A DNA stretch of 23,212 bases from Ophiothrix spiculata (lineage: Eukaryota > Echinodermata > Ophiuroidea > Amphilepidida > Ophiotrichidae), in assembly GCA_000969725.1 (NCBI GenBank), contig JXSR01S042791.1; one strand, written 5' to 3'. Position numbers and translations under genes: made by a program. The notes beneath the pieces were generated by a model. The model worked only from the letters and a program-made list of their open reading frames with translations. It did not search any database and was not told the DNA's origin. Below, one piece after another: positions 1 through 10,691 of the stretch (positions within the stretch are counted from its first letter, which is position 1; every line of letters begins with the position of its first letter).

Positions 1-1098
1 TAGAACTCACGTTTACGTTCGCGTTCGCGTTCTAGATGATCGCAAACTCTCCATTATCTTCTAGACCAGTTGTGTGCTTTTGGTTAAATCCATATTGTTG
101 AGCATGTAAATGGGCTTTTAAAAATGTATACATTTGGGTCCATTTATCAGTTTCAGAGTTACAGAGCAAAAAAAAAAAGTTTCTGGATGTTAATTTCATT
201 TCATGTCGCAAGTGAAATGAGACAAAATCAATTCAAACGCCATCAATTTTGATGCATCCAATTCATTAGGGAATTGGACGCAATCAAAATTTACTGCAAG
301 TCCACTGATTTTGGCTTATTTTACAGGCATAATGATATACTAATTCATTAACCTAATTTATACATGACAGAGAAATAAAATTGCATCTATTGTGAAAAGA
401 AATTGGTCTTTTATATGGCCATCAAAATTCAAAACTAAGCTAAATAAATCATCACCAAACAAAAACAATGTAACACCCATATGCACTAAAGGTCCGTCAC
501 GCAAACTGGAAAGCAACACACAGAATGTATTGTGAATTTTCAATCCACTCTGTTTACTTTATATTCTTGCATTCTTATTGGGTTGATGAAATGAAAGCAA
601 TGGTTATCTACTGCTGATAGCATGGCACCATTTTCACACTATTTCATAGTGCAAACAATAAAAGCCATAAAAAAAAATAGACAGTCATACTCTAATGAAA
701 TAGTGCTTTGGCATTTCAACCTTGTACAAAATAACATGAAGATAATTACCAATTAGAAATCACTGTTCCAATCCATTGAAGGATCAAAAACATTGATTTT
801 TGCATTTCACAATTTGAATGGATAATAAGTACAATACAAATAAATGATTAACCTTGTTTGTTGAGTTAATTCAAACATGATGGCAATTAAATGTAACAAT
901 CAAGTGATGGTATGGTTACATAAACATAATTAGAGGACAATATTAAGGCCAAACAAATGAGGGTTAATAGTAACTGATGTTTAGAATGCATGCATGATTC
1001 AATAAAATTAATGATTTAGATCTAGAATTTAACAAGAAAACAAAAACATTAAGAAAATATTGTTAGGTTATCACATTTTTCTTAATGGCATATTATTG
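1..1098. other. AT-rich sequence with no recognised feature
   Basis: I see no exon with paired splice sites, no RNA gene and no terminal-repeat element here. The only local oddity is a short gttcgc triplication at about 17-33. The reading frame on the minus strand at 358-543 has no domain-like composition and I treat it as chance. Confidence 0.6.
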
Positions 1099-1103
1099 TT
1101 GTT

Positions 1104-1571
1104 AAGGTGTCTGGTTCATGATAGATCTGCCCGAAGATTTCTTATAAAAATCGGCATGAATAATATTTTATCAATGTAGAACCGATTTTTAAAATATAAA
1201 TTGGGGTAACCTAACTCATTTTTGCATGAGAGTCGGTTTAAAAACAGCATTTTTGGAGGTTTTGGGAAAAAAAAATTGTACAGGGGTCTATAGGAAATGT
1301 GGCAAAAGTGACATTATTTAGTGTTGATTCAAAAAATCTGCCCAAGCATTTTTGTTAATTTTTTCACAAAAGTTACGCACATGTATGTTCTTTCAAATAA
1401 AACAATAAAAATTGGGGGTCATCGAACTAATTTTCCAGAAAAATATTAAAATATGGTAATTTTAGCTTAAAAACACTACTCAGAGTATATGCGCATGCGT
1501 ATTGCGGCACTTACCAACTCGAAAACTTGCGCGTACTGGTAAGCGTGGACGGCGCGTGGACCAGACACCTT
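1104..1571. mobile_element. Non-autonomous DNA transposon, 12-bp TIRs
   Basis: The left end AAGGTGTCTGGT (1104-1115) is repeated exactly in inverted form at the right end (1560-1571). The word TTGTTAAG occurs on both sides (1099-1106 and 1573-1580). It overlaps the left inverted repeat, so the true duplication may be shorter than 8 bp. The interior (~470 bp) has no coding capacity. Near the right end is a CpG-rich stretch with the palindromic word GCGCATGCG (about 1491-1499) and a short hairpin TTACCA...TGGTAA (about 1511-1542). Superfamily is not assigned; an 8-bp duplication would fit P- or hAT-type elements. Confidence 0.7.
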
Positions 1572-1644
1572 TTTGTTAAGATGGTAAATCTTACCACTGA
1601 CAACTGTAAAGTTATGAGTATACAAATTCTATGAACATAGTATC

Positions 1645-2100
1645 TAATTGAATACGCTAGAATAAGAACATCCCAACTCCATAGCTGCCTTCTGTTAATC
1701 ATAATTATAAAATATAAATGCATACAAATTTCTGAAAATGCTTTCTCATCACTAAAATAGCATTTCTATGTCAATGTCCTAATCATAGTGTCATATTTGA
1801 CCTTGTAGTTTACTTTTTTAGACATTGTTAGATAATTGTAACAGTACATAATTGCTATATTAAACAGTCCCAACTCCATGAGCTCCTCTCTGCAACTATA
1901 TGCTAGGAAAATGATCTAACAATGTCTAACAAAGTCAACTACAAGGTCAAATGTGAGGCTATGATTGGGATAAAGACATGAAAATGCTTTCTAGTGATTT
2001 GAAAGCATTTTCCGAAATTTATATGCATTTATATTTTACATAACTTGACAGAAGGCAGCCCATGGAGTTGGGATGTACTTATTCTAGCGTATTCAATTAT
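1645..2100. repeat. Long hairpin: 188-bp inverted arms around an 81-bp loop
   Basis: The left arm (1645-1832) begins TAATTGAATACGCTAGAATA and ends at AGACATTGTTAGAT. The right arm (1914-2100) is its inverted copy with scattered substitutions and small indels; by eye about 85 percent of positions match. The loop (1833-1913) repeats a short arm word, cccaactccatg. No target duplication is obvious. It could be a foldback-type element or a snap-back duplication. A transcript crossing it would form long double-stranded RNA. Confidence 0.85.
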
Positions 2101-2384
2101 CAGATTACTTTAGAAATGGAAATTTGTAATTTTCACACTTTTCTCACTTTTTTTTATCCAGTAGCAAAAATAAATGCACAGTAAAATATTTGTTAAAATT
2201 GTCAAATTAAAGATGCAATTCAGAATATTATCTGCAGGTAATCTACACTCTCTATGTTTGGTAATGACTGTACCAATTATTGAGAAAATATTGATCAAAA
2301 CCTTCAGAAATATCAAAAGTGTAACTTTGTTTTGCATATTGATCTAGGGTATGAGACTATTCAGAAAGAGGTTAATACCCCGTT

Positions 2385-2758
2385 CAGACAGAGCCAAAAA
2401 GTTGTCTTTAGTCGTCTTTAGTCGTATTCGAGTTATATCGAGTTCAAAATTCACTTGTGTGTGAACAGTTCAAGTCGGCTTAAGTCGTCTTTCAAAAAGT
2501 CGTCTTACATCGAATTCTCAACTCGCTAAAAAGCAAGTTAAGTCGCGTTAGTAACTCGATGTAACTCGACTAACGACGACAACCGATGACTTTTCGTGTG
2601 TGTGTACGCCTGTCGTCGTAAGTCGAGTTGATTTTGTGTTTACTTCCACAGCGCATTGACCTGGAACAAGTAGAGTTCATCTCAATTCGACTTCAAAATC
2701 GTAGCGCATGTGTGAACAGTTGTAAGTCGTGTTACTTTTCGCTAATCCGAAGTCGTGT
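2385..2758. repeat. CpG-rich block of degenerate GTCG / CTCGA words
   Basis: The block is packed with variants of AGTCGTCTT, AGTCGAGTT and ACTCGATGTAACTCGA on both strands, and is much richer in CpG than its surroundings. The word GTGTGAACAGTT occurs twice (about 2459 and 2711), and the left edge reads CCCCGTTCAGACAGAG. This looks like the body of a short non-autonomous transposon with subterminal motif repeats. I could not find a clean matching right terminus; the block abuts the start of the next element at about 2755. Confidence 0.5.
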
Positions 2759-3127
2759 TTGAAATTAAAAATGGACTTGATATCAACTTAAGACAACATT
2801 TTAGTGTGTCTGAACTGGGTATTAGTTTCATTTGTAAAACATTTCTTTTACTTCATAGATTACAGATAAATCAAAAGAAATGTCCTTTTTTCATTGAATC
2901 TGCTAATAAAGCCAATTTCATGATTTCAACTATTGGGGCAGTATTTTTTGTTGTCGACAATGACAATTAATAATGAAAGAAAATCTAAATATTTTGATAT
3001 ATAGGGTTGAATTTGACAATGAAACTTTCAATACTTCCTTTATAACCGGTACCACTTAAAATAGTGTAAAAATCTCAAAATGTCTTGAAAAAAGTTTAGG
3101 GATGCTGCTGAACTTGTCCAATGTCCT
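2755..3127 (-). mobile_element. Internally deleted copy of the 7700-8192 element
   Basis: Read on the minus strand, this starts at TTAA|AGGACATTGGACAAG (TTAA at 3128-3131) and aligns with 7700-8192 through shared blocks: the AGGGGCATTGGACA start, the AAGTTTCATTGTCAAATTCA segment, a GTCGAC-containing segment and TTCTTTTGATTTATCTG. Its other end (TGTTTGAAATT) matches the right end of the sister copy. No coding region is visible. The 71-codon plus-strand frame at 2755-2970 lies wholly inside this repeat and is a by-product. Confidence 0.65.
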
Positions 3128-3439
3128 TTAAAATGTGCAAAAGAGTGTAAAAATTGATCATGTACAAAAATTACTGTATGCAAACATTTTTATTTTACAA
3201 TATCACATTTGATGACTTTCCGGCAGGAATCATTTTACAAGTATTTGGTTTTGTGATTAAACAATTTTTTCCACACATTGATACCCTATTCATATCAAAT
3301 TTAACATAAAGCTCCTCTCTTGGTTATTTGATTGATTCATTGTAATGATGTAAAAGGTTTGTAATATATGGTCAATGGTAGAAAATATAAATTTTTTGAA
3401 AAAAAATCAGATTTCCTTCAAGTTTATTGCTTTTTTACA

Positions 3440-3926
3440 ACAAAGTTTGATTAAGGGTTTCAACATAAACACCATGAAATCCCTCTTATCATTCTTTGTA
3501 AAAGTGTTTGTTATATGACATTTGAAAAAAAATTGAAGTGGAATTTGTGAATGCCAAAAATCACATCTGAACTTTTGATAGCTACATGCCCATCAATATA
3601 TAAATTGTCGCTGTTTTAGTCTCATGTCATTTTGTCTATGAAGCATGGAGTATTGAAATCTTTGATGCAATTCTTATGCTTGAAAGAACCCCAATAGTCA
3701 AAATATTTAATATCTCATGAATGTTAAAATTTTCTTAACATCATCTTTGAATCATCAATGAAAATACTTTAAGAGTTGAGTAACTATGATTTATTTATTA
3801 CCATATGTGCTTAAAGCTTACTATTTTTAGCTGTTATATTCAAGTGTTTTTTTCAAATGATTTTCAAATGATTTAACAAAATAATAAATATTTACACTGA
3901 TATCATTAAAGAATACATAGTATCTT
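3440..3926. repeat. R1 array, truncated first unit
   Basis: This shares the landmark TTGATAGCT...CCATCAATA...AAATTGTCGCTG (here about 3576) with 4807, 8476 and 11261, and the late-unit landmark TGATTTAACAAAATAATAAAT. It joins directly to the next unit at 3927, so most of a unit has been lost. No coding potential is seen. Confidence 0.7.
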
Positions 3927-4393
3927 TGATAAGTGTCTTCCTGTTTCACCACGGTGCAATAGTAAGCTTGTTTGCTATCTTTTTGGAACTATAAGATACC
4001 AAATGAATTTAAGAAGCATTAGTGAATAGAACAATATGACATTTGAAAATATGCATCAAAGGATAATTTAGCTGTCTTAGTATGCACACTCCCAATTCAT
4101 TTAGTTTATACTTTAATTTAACCTGACTGTATTAAAGTAAACTGTTTTAAATTCTGCTATTGATGATGTGATTGGTATATCTAAAGTTGGAGATAGACGA
4201 ACTGAACAATAGGTACAAGGATATAAAGCTATAACGATACACACTAGCATACCAGATCAGAACTGATGCTACCGTATTTCTAATACATAATCAAATAAAG
4301 GAATGGAGAAATACACATCGCACACTAGAAAATTAATAACAATCAGACAAATCACAAACAGGCCAGGATTTTATTTTATTTGAAAAAAATCTT

Positions 4394-4465
4394 GGCCGAA
4401 CAGGGGCTCGAACCCCGGACCTCTCGCTTGCATTGCGAGCTCTCTAACCACTGAGCTACTCGGCC
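4394..4465 (-). tRNA. tRNA-like gene, anticodon TGC (Ala-type), possible pseudogene or SINE-borne
   Basis: Read on the minus strand it folds as a 72-nt cloverleaf. The acceptor GGCCGAG pairs with TTCGGCC, the anticodon stem is CTCGC/GCGAG around AATGCAA, and the T stem CGGGG/CCCTG closes loop TTCGAGC. A-box (TAGCTCAGTGG) and B-box (GGTTCGAGCCC) promoters are present, and a T7 terminator lies 4 nt downstream. Odd points: base 33 is A instead of the near-universal U, pair 10-25 is G-A, and pair 3-70 is C-G rather than the G-U that alanyl-tRNA synthetase recognises. It could be transcribed by Pol III but is unlikely to work as tRNA-Ala. It sits inside the insertion with the 12-bp duplication. 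Confidence 0.65.
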
Positions 4466-4483
4466 TCTCAGATAAACCGAGAG
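4465..4483 (-). repeat. Small hairpin abutting the tRNA-like 5' end
   Basis: CTCTC (4465-4469) pairs with GAGAG (4479-4483) across a 9-nt loop. It touches the first base of the tRNA-like segment. It may be a chance stem or a leader structure of the element. Confidence 0.3.
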
Positions 4484-5207
4484 TTTTAATAACCAAGTAC
4501 AGTGGCAGAAGGTTCTGGTTCAACACAAACACATAAACAGAATACGAGACAACCCAGATGTGATTGGTCTGATTTACAATACAATTGTAAATCTCTTTTC
4601 TAAATACTCTGAAAAAGTTTTGGACAAATTGACAGTACATTTGTGATAATTTTAATTGCTCAATACAAAATTGGATGTGAGGTTTCAACATAACACAATA
4701 AAGTTCCTCCCATCATTCCAATATAGAAACATTTGTAATAATGTGACATTTGAAAAAATGAAGTGGAAAATTGTGTAAGCAAAGAATCACAACTAAAATT
4801 TGCATTTTGATAGCCTTATGTCCATAAATAAATAAATTGTCGTTGCTTTATGCCTTATGTAGTATTTTATTTTGTCTATGAAGAATGGATTATTGAAGTC
4901 TTGGATATAATTTTTATGCCTCAAAGAGCTTCACTAGTGAAGATATCTGATATCTCATAAATGTTAAAATTTTCTCAACTTGATCTTTATATCATCAATG
5001 GAAATGTCTTAATAGTTAAGTAACTACTAACTAGTGACAACAATTTATGTATTAGTCAGTTGTGCTCATGTATAGCTAACTGTTTCAGTTTCTAAATGTG
5101 CATGTGATTTTTCAAATGATTTAACAAATTAATAAATATTTATACCACGTCATTAAAACAGAAGGAGAGTATCATTGTAACTTCCAGTTCTGAACCAAGC
5201 CAAGCTT

Positions 5208-5243
5208 TTTAATTCCGAGTGGAATCTAGGCTAGTCCCTTTAA
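5208..5243 (-). mobile_element. Remnant end of the 14120-14624 type element
   Basis: On the minus strand it reads TTAA|AGGGACTAGCCTAGATTC, followed by CCACTCGGAATT. This matches the left terminus of the complete element at 14120. Only about 36 bp remain, with no opposite terminus nearby, so it is a solo end or a deletion remnant. Confidence 0.6.
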
Positions 5244-6686
5244 GCAGTTTTTCATTATTTTTAGTTGTTATATATGCTAGTGGTTTTTCGGATGATAAAA
5301 CAAAGTAATAAATATTTACACCCATGATTAAAAATATGATAGCATCATTATTAAAGCCATGATATACACGTTGTATATTTTACAAAACGTGGCAAGAAGT
5401 TTTACATTTCAGTGGGAGCTCAGACAATAATTATTACAAAATGGTGTCAGTAGTCAAAATATCCAATATCTGATACAGTAGATTACATCTTGGTGCAAAC
5501 TAGGTACAAAGAAAGAGTTGGACATTAGAACATGTCTGACATGATTCCGTCTTTCTGCACAAATTTCCCCCCACTAAAATTTGAGAGTCTTGTTCGTGCC
5601 CAGATGAAAATTGATAGATGACTTCTACGCACTGCTGAAATCCAAGAGAAGACTGTTTAGATTCAAAGGTACACAACATTCATTAAGGCAGACTATGATA
5701 CTATTGCCTATTGTCTGATGTCTGATTTTGAGTGGCATTTATCATTCTGAATTTCAAGGGCTACATGAGACGTGATTTTCATTTCTCATTAGTTAAGAGT
5801 AATATGAATTAAAGCAATGTTTAGAGACAAATTACAGGAATAGTACAATGACATACTGCTGTAAGTAAACATATTATTTCCATCAATGCTCAATGAACAT
5901 GTGCATTTCAGTTCTTTCAATGTTTTTTTCTCCAAGTCAGTTTGTAAAAGCTTTACTTGTTCTATAACTGAGCTCTTGGGGACACCAAAATGTTTTGCAC
6001 ATTTTTAACACATGATAGTGTTTTTTCAAAACATAATTATTATCAAATGGTTAATAAAGTACTTGGTTGTGCATGTTAAAAAAAACCTTATTTGTACTCT
6101 ACATACAATCAAATTGAAAAATATGAAAGGCTAGGTCAGATATACTTGTTTGTTTGTAACTGTTATCAAATCTATTTCAGGATATTTATAAGGGGTCTGC
6201 AATACTCAAACACCTGTCCATTTTAACTTGAAAGATTAAAAAATAAAACATTTAAACAACTCATGCTGTTCACACACATTTGAAAAGGCTATTTCATAAG
6301 GAATACATTTTTTTCATTAAGGTTTTCTTTCTTGTTATTGTTATTGCTATGTATTTTTTTATCTATATTACCTAATCAATATTTATAAATTAGTATTTCA
6401 CTCTTCACTCAGTTGTACATCAGCTCTAGATGTCACTTTTGAAAAAACTTGACACTCCAGTCCAGATCCAATCCTTCAAGGAGAGTAATTTCTGCTCTAT
6501 ATTCATTCCATAACATATACCTCTTTATTTGAATTGGAAGTTGAATTCAAAAGAAAATATATCAACAACTGATTCTTCCTTGGGAAAAGATTCTTTTCCT
6601 GATAAGTGTCTTCCTGTCTCCCCAATAATGCAATAATAAGCTTTTTTACTATATTGTAGCAAATATAAGATGCATCATGAATTTAA

Positions 6687-7575
6687 GGTAGCTCTAACGG
6701 CTATTTACACATGTCAGAAAATTAGCTATAAAGTGAATAGCTTTTGGGAATGGGAACCAAAACTTATTTCCATTTAAAGAAAACCCTTTAAAGGTAACAT
6801 ATATTAAGTTTTATAATATTCGGCCGATTTCTTATGTTTTTCTTTATTTTTTGAAAATTCCCTAAAAAATCAGAGTTTTTGAATGTTCATGTCAAGAGGG
6901 AATGTGCTATGGCATTCAAATTTTAGGGGCTGGTAAAGGATCACAATAGCTAAATTCTCTCGTGGGCTTTTTGCCAAAAAGTGTTTTATTATCAAGAAAA
7001 ATGATTTTTTAACTCCTAAATTTAGGCATATTTTCAAACACCTATACAATTTTCTAGAAACACTTTAATTTCAAAAGCCAACGAGAGATTGTTGCAAATT
7101 TGATAAGCTTTCATTTGACACCATGTTTGTTAAAATTGAAGCATGGGAAGTATGAATGAAAATTCTGAGAAATCTGGCTATTCAGTGTTTATAGAAATTA
7201 ACGCAATAAAATTTGAGAAGTAGAAACATTAGAAGTCTCGCATTTGTAAACGATGAAAGATATTTCTTTAAATCAAAATTTTAAAAATCTATGATCAGTT
7301 TGCCATGCATAGAAACAAAAAATATTTTCTTTAGTGAACCAATGCCACAGAATTTTTTTTTTTTTAAATAGTATTTTTTTCAGAAATTTGCCGAATTTTG
7401 TGCAATTTTCATGGTGGCCAAATTTGCCATGTACAAAGTCTATGGGAAATTGGAAAATAAAAAATAGCTCAAAAACGCTTTGATGGAAAAAAAAATAAGT
7501 TTTTTTCATCATTCTGCACATTCTGTGACATTTTGAACAAATTCTGTGCAGGACACCGTAGCCGTTAGAACTACC
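6687..7575. mobile_element. 889-bp TTAA-flanked transposon with 18-bp TIRs
   Basis: The left end GGTAGCTCTAACGGCTAT (6687-6704) and right end (7558-7575, inverted) agree at 16 of 18 positions. TTAA flanks both sides (6683-6686 and 7576-7579). The other units read GAATTTAAGAAGCATTAG without the insert, which is the empty site. TTAA targets are known for piggyBac and Kolobok superfamilies. The interior has no transposase, only AT-rich sequence with the motif CTAACGG confined to the ends, so it is non-autonomous. Confidence 0.85.
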
Positions 7576-7699
7576 TTAAGAAGCATCAGTGAATAGAACA
7601 ATGTGACATTTGAAAATATGCATCAAAGGATAATTTAGTTGTCTTATGCACACTCCCAATTCATTAAAACTATACTTAAATTTTACCTGACTGTATTAA

Positions 7700-8192
7700 A
7701 GGGGCATTGGACATATTCAGCATCATCCCCAAACTTTTCCCCAAGCATTTTGAGATTTTTGCATCATTTGACGCATTAGCGGTAATAATGACAGCATGCA
7801 AAGTTTCATTGTCAAATTCAAACCCTATATACCAAAATATTAGATATTCTTTTATTTTTTTAATTATTGTTGTCGACAACGATAAATTCTGCCCTCTATA
7901 GTTGAATTTTTAAAATTGTTTTTTCATGAAATCTAATGCAAACTCCAAATTTCTTTTGATTTATCTGCAATCTATGGTGTGAAAGGAATGTTTAACAAAC
8001 AAATCTTTGGATCTTTCTTGATGTATAGCATCAAAATATATGTTTAAAGAATAAGCTCATACCCAAGATCAACAAACAAAGTAAAATTCAAATTTTATGA
8101 AGGTTTAGAACACATTTTTCCTGATATCTGGTAAATGACTGCTATTTTCTAACGTATGAAATGTAAATCATCAACACATGAAATTTCAAACT
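7700..8192 (+). mobile_element. 493-bp TTAA-flanked element
   Basis: TTAA occurs at 7696-7699 and 8193-8196. The filled site reads CTGTA-TTAA-[element]-TTAA-AAGTCAGCTG, while unit A has the continuous CTGTATTAAAGTAAACTG, so the insertion is secure. The start is AGGGGCATTGGACATATTC. The inverted right end starts AGTTTGAAATTTCATG, so the termini share only AG and a true TIR is not shown. A shortened inverted relative lies at 2755-3127. Both overlapping small frames (7676-7879 and 7707-7901) are inside the repeat and not genes. Confidence 0.75.
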
Positions 8193-9795
8193 TTAAAAGT
8201 CAGCTGTTTTAAATTCTGCTATTGATGATGTGATTGGTCTGATTTACAATCCACTTAGTAAATCTCTTTCAAATACTCTGAAAAAGTCATGGAAAAATTG
8301 AGAGTACATTTGTGATAATTTTAATTGCTCCCTACAAAATTGGATGTGAGGTTTTAACATAACACAATAAAGCTCTTCCCATCATTCCAATACAGAAGTG
8401 TTTGTAATAATGTGACATTTAAAAAAAATGAAGTTGAAAATTGTGAAAGCAGAGAATTGCATCTGAAAATTGCATTTTGATAGCTCTATGTCCATAAATA
8501 AATAAATTGTCGCTGCTTTATGCCTTGTGTGGTACTTCATTATGTTATGAAGAATGGATTTTTGAAGTCTGAGATATTATAATTCTTATGCTTGAAAGAG
8601 CTGTAGTCAAAATATTTAATATGTGAGTGTTAAAAATTTCTCAACTTGATCTTTATAAGTGAATACAATTTATTTACTACTCTGATATGCTCATATGCAG
8701 TGTTAGTTGTTAAATGTGCAAATGATTTTTCGGATGATTTAACAAGTTAAGAAATATTTACACATTAGGAGATTTTCATTTTTAATGTCAAAAATGTCTA
8801 TACAAGAGGTGAGATTTTGTAACTTCTAGTTCTGAACCAATCCACACATGAACTTTAGTTTGGGCGAACTAGTCAGTTTGGCGGATATGCTTGGATGAAC
8901 TCAGTGAAAGGATGAACTCAATGAAGGAAATATGCTGAAGTATCAATTGGTAATTATTCTGCAAAATCAAACAATTATTGAAGAGGTCATTGTAGTTGGA
9001 TAACCAGGTGGAAAAGTCCGATATTTAATAGCAGCAGTGCTGATTCTGAACTGTCTATGAAAAATTAGCATGAAGATCCACATTTGTTAGAAGTTCAGAC
9101 AAATTTATGACAAATAAGTGTCATTAAAACAGATCTTATCAAAAAAATAGATGCAAAAAGTGAGTAGTTCACATCAAACATATGACAAGAGTCTGACTTT
9201 CTGTCCAAATTTAGGTAAGATTTCTACAACCCACATAAAACACAGACTGTGCTTAAAATGTGTGCTAAAAATTGATACAAGTTGATTTCCACGCACTAGT
9301 AAAATCCAATAGAAGAAATTCTTGATACATAGGTTCAAAAAATATTCACTTAGTCAGATACTGTTGCATAGTATATATTTGTGAGAGACATTTATCAATC
9401 TGAATTTCAAGGGCAACATGATATTGATTTTCATTTCTCATTAGGTATGAGTAATATGAAGTAAAGCAATGTTTAGAGACAATTTATAGGAATAGTCAAA
9501 GTACACTGACATACACACTACTAAACAAACATATTACGTCTCTCTCAGCATATTGCATACATTTTAATGAAAGCAATGTTTCTTTCTAAGTCATGAAGTC
9601 AGTTAAATAAAGATGAACTTATTCTATTCTCTTGGGGATAGCAAAATGAAGTAGTGTGCACTATTTCGTCATGTTTTGCACATTTGTAACACATGATAGC
9701 CCTTTTTTGAAGATAATTATTGTCAAATGGTTTAATAAAATACTTTCTTGTGCATCTTTTAACTTGCTTGTAACCTACTGTCTTATCACACCCAA

Positions 9796-10434
9796 ATGAA
9801 TATTGTACATATTGGAAAAGATAATTTCAAGGTCAGAAAATGTAAGTGTTTTAATAACTTTTTAAATATGTTCAGTGTTGTGAACACAAATTTCTACATT
9901 ACCGGTGATGAAAATTGTTTTTTAGATTTTATGACATGTACTTTCATCTCCACTTATCTTTTTAAAACAGTCGTTGACATATACTTGACATTCACAATTG
10001 AGAAACCAAAAATTAAAAGATTTTGTAGGTAGCAAATATAAGTTTCATCATTGAAGGCTGGTTGATTCGGGAGCATTTGTTACTATTTCGTGCTATTTTT
10101 TGTGTTGTTTGGCGCATACCAGGAAGACAAAGCATAAATGTCAAGTGTGTGTGTTGCATTTTGATATAAGGCGTAAATCTTATGGTTAGATACCACTCAC
10201 GCATTTTTGTGATCTCACCACTGACAAACAACCAATTCTGTAACACTGCCATCAGTTGATGGAGATTAAAATCGTGATCATCTTTAAAGCTTTAAAGTTC
10301 TTTCACAGGGGGTGGTACCAGATTTTCTGTGGTAATTGCTTATTCCTATGTATAACCTAGTTTTACATCCAGCTATTTTTCAATTTGAGATATCTAGTCA
10401 TTTGCTGAATATTTGGATTCCACCCTTCATGATA
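9796..10434. other. Unique spacer between R1 units B and C
   Basis: This stretch is not shared with the other units except for a 13-bp word (TAGCAAATATAAG). It contains a 47-codon open stretch on the plus strand just after an AG at 10026-10027 (from GTAGCAAAT to TAA at about 10169), with membrane-like residues such as FRAIFCVVWRIPG. An overlapping 79-codon frame runs on the minus strand (10013-10252). Neither has a convincing donor or a recognised domain, so I do not call a gene. Confidence 0.35.
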
Positions 10435-10691
10435 GAGTGGAAACTCTTTATAATGAAGTTGCTGGTGACAAACAAACTGATTATAATGATGTTGCTGGGG
10501 ACAGAAAATTAACTTCTTTATATCCAAAATTTCATTATAGCAGGGTTTCAAAAATAATAAAAAACAAAGAAAATTATCTGAGATAGTATAGGAAAAATAA
10601 TTCTTTATAACAGGTCTTTTCTTATATCGGATCTAATTCTTTGTAACAGGTGTTTTCTTATATCAGATTTTGTTATAGTGAGTTTCTACTG
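10435..10691. mobile_element. pogo/Tigger-type short element (mariner superfamily)
   Basis: The left end GAGTGGAAACTCTTTATAAT and the inverted right end CAGTAGAAACTCACTATAAC share AGTRGAAACTC and the following TATAA. This pattern, with internal runs of TTATAATGAAGTTGCTGG, is typical of the pogo/Tigger branch. A TA precedes the left end (10433-10434); on the right the nearest TA is 2 bp off, so the duplication is blurred. Inside, a 36-bp unit is tandemly repeated (10601-10636 and 10637-10672). No transposase frame remains; the 62-codon minus-strand frame here is a by-product. Confidence 0.65.

Larger units (their letters stand above)
4177..4556 (-). mobile_element. 380-bp insertion with 12-bp target duplication carrying a tRNA-like gene
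   Basis: The sequence GATGTGATTGGT stands on both sides (4165-4176 and 4557-4568). Sister R1 units have it once (8228-8239 and 11041-11052), so this is an insertion with a 12-bp duplication of the kind made by LINE-type target-primed integration. The tRNA-like segment is internal rather than at an end. On the minus strand about 91 bp precede it and 217 bp follow it. There is no poly-A tail and no terminal inverted repeat, so it does not look like a textbook SINE. Confidence 0.75.
3927..6598. repeat. R1 array, unit A
   Basis: The unit opens with GATAAGTGTCTTCCTGT, found again at about 6601, 10807 (diverged) and 14682. In order it carries the AAGCATTAGTGAATAGA block, the GATGATGTGATTGG block (split by the tRNA-bearing insertion), the TTGTCGCTG block, TGATTTAACAAATTAATAAAT and TTTTGCACA...ACACATGATAG. 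The TGATTTAACAAA block occurs twice within the unit, around a transposon remnant at 5208-5243. The sequence at about 6095-6400 is not shared with other units. Confidence 0.7.
6599..9795. repeat. R1 array, unit B
   Basis: This unit has the same landmark order as unit A, opening with GATAAGTGTCTTCCTGTCTC at 6601. It is interrupted twice by TTAA-flanked insertions (6687-7575 and 7700-8192). Removing them restores continuity with units A and C at single-base resolution. No reading frame in it is conserved between units, so it is non-coding repeat. Confidence 0.7.

Noticed and set aside
4371-4691. 106-codon minus-strand frame
   Set aside because: It runs through the tRNA-like gene and the insertion boundary. 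The ARGPGFEP-like residues are a translated T arm.
10013-10252. 79-codon minus-strand frame and an overlapping 47-codon plus-strand frame after an AG
   Set aside because: No adequate donor, no domain, and both strands open at once. Part of the plus segment resembles a non-coding R1 word.
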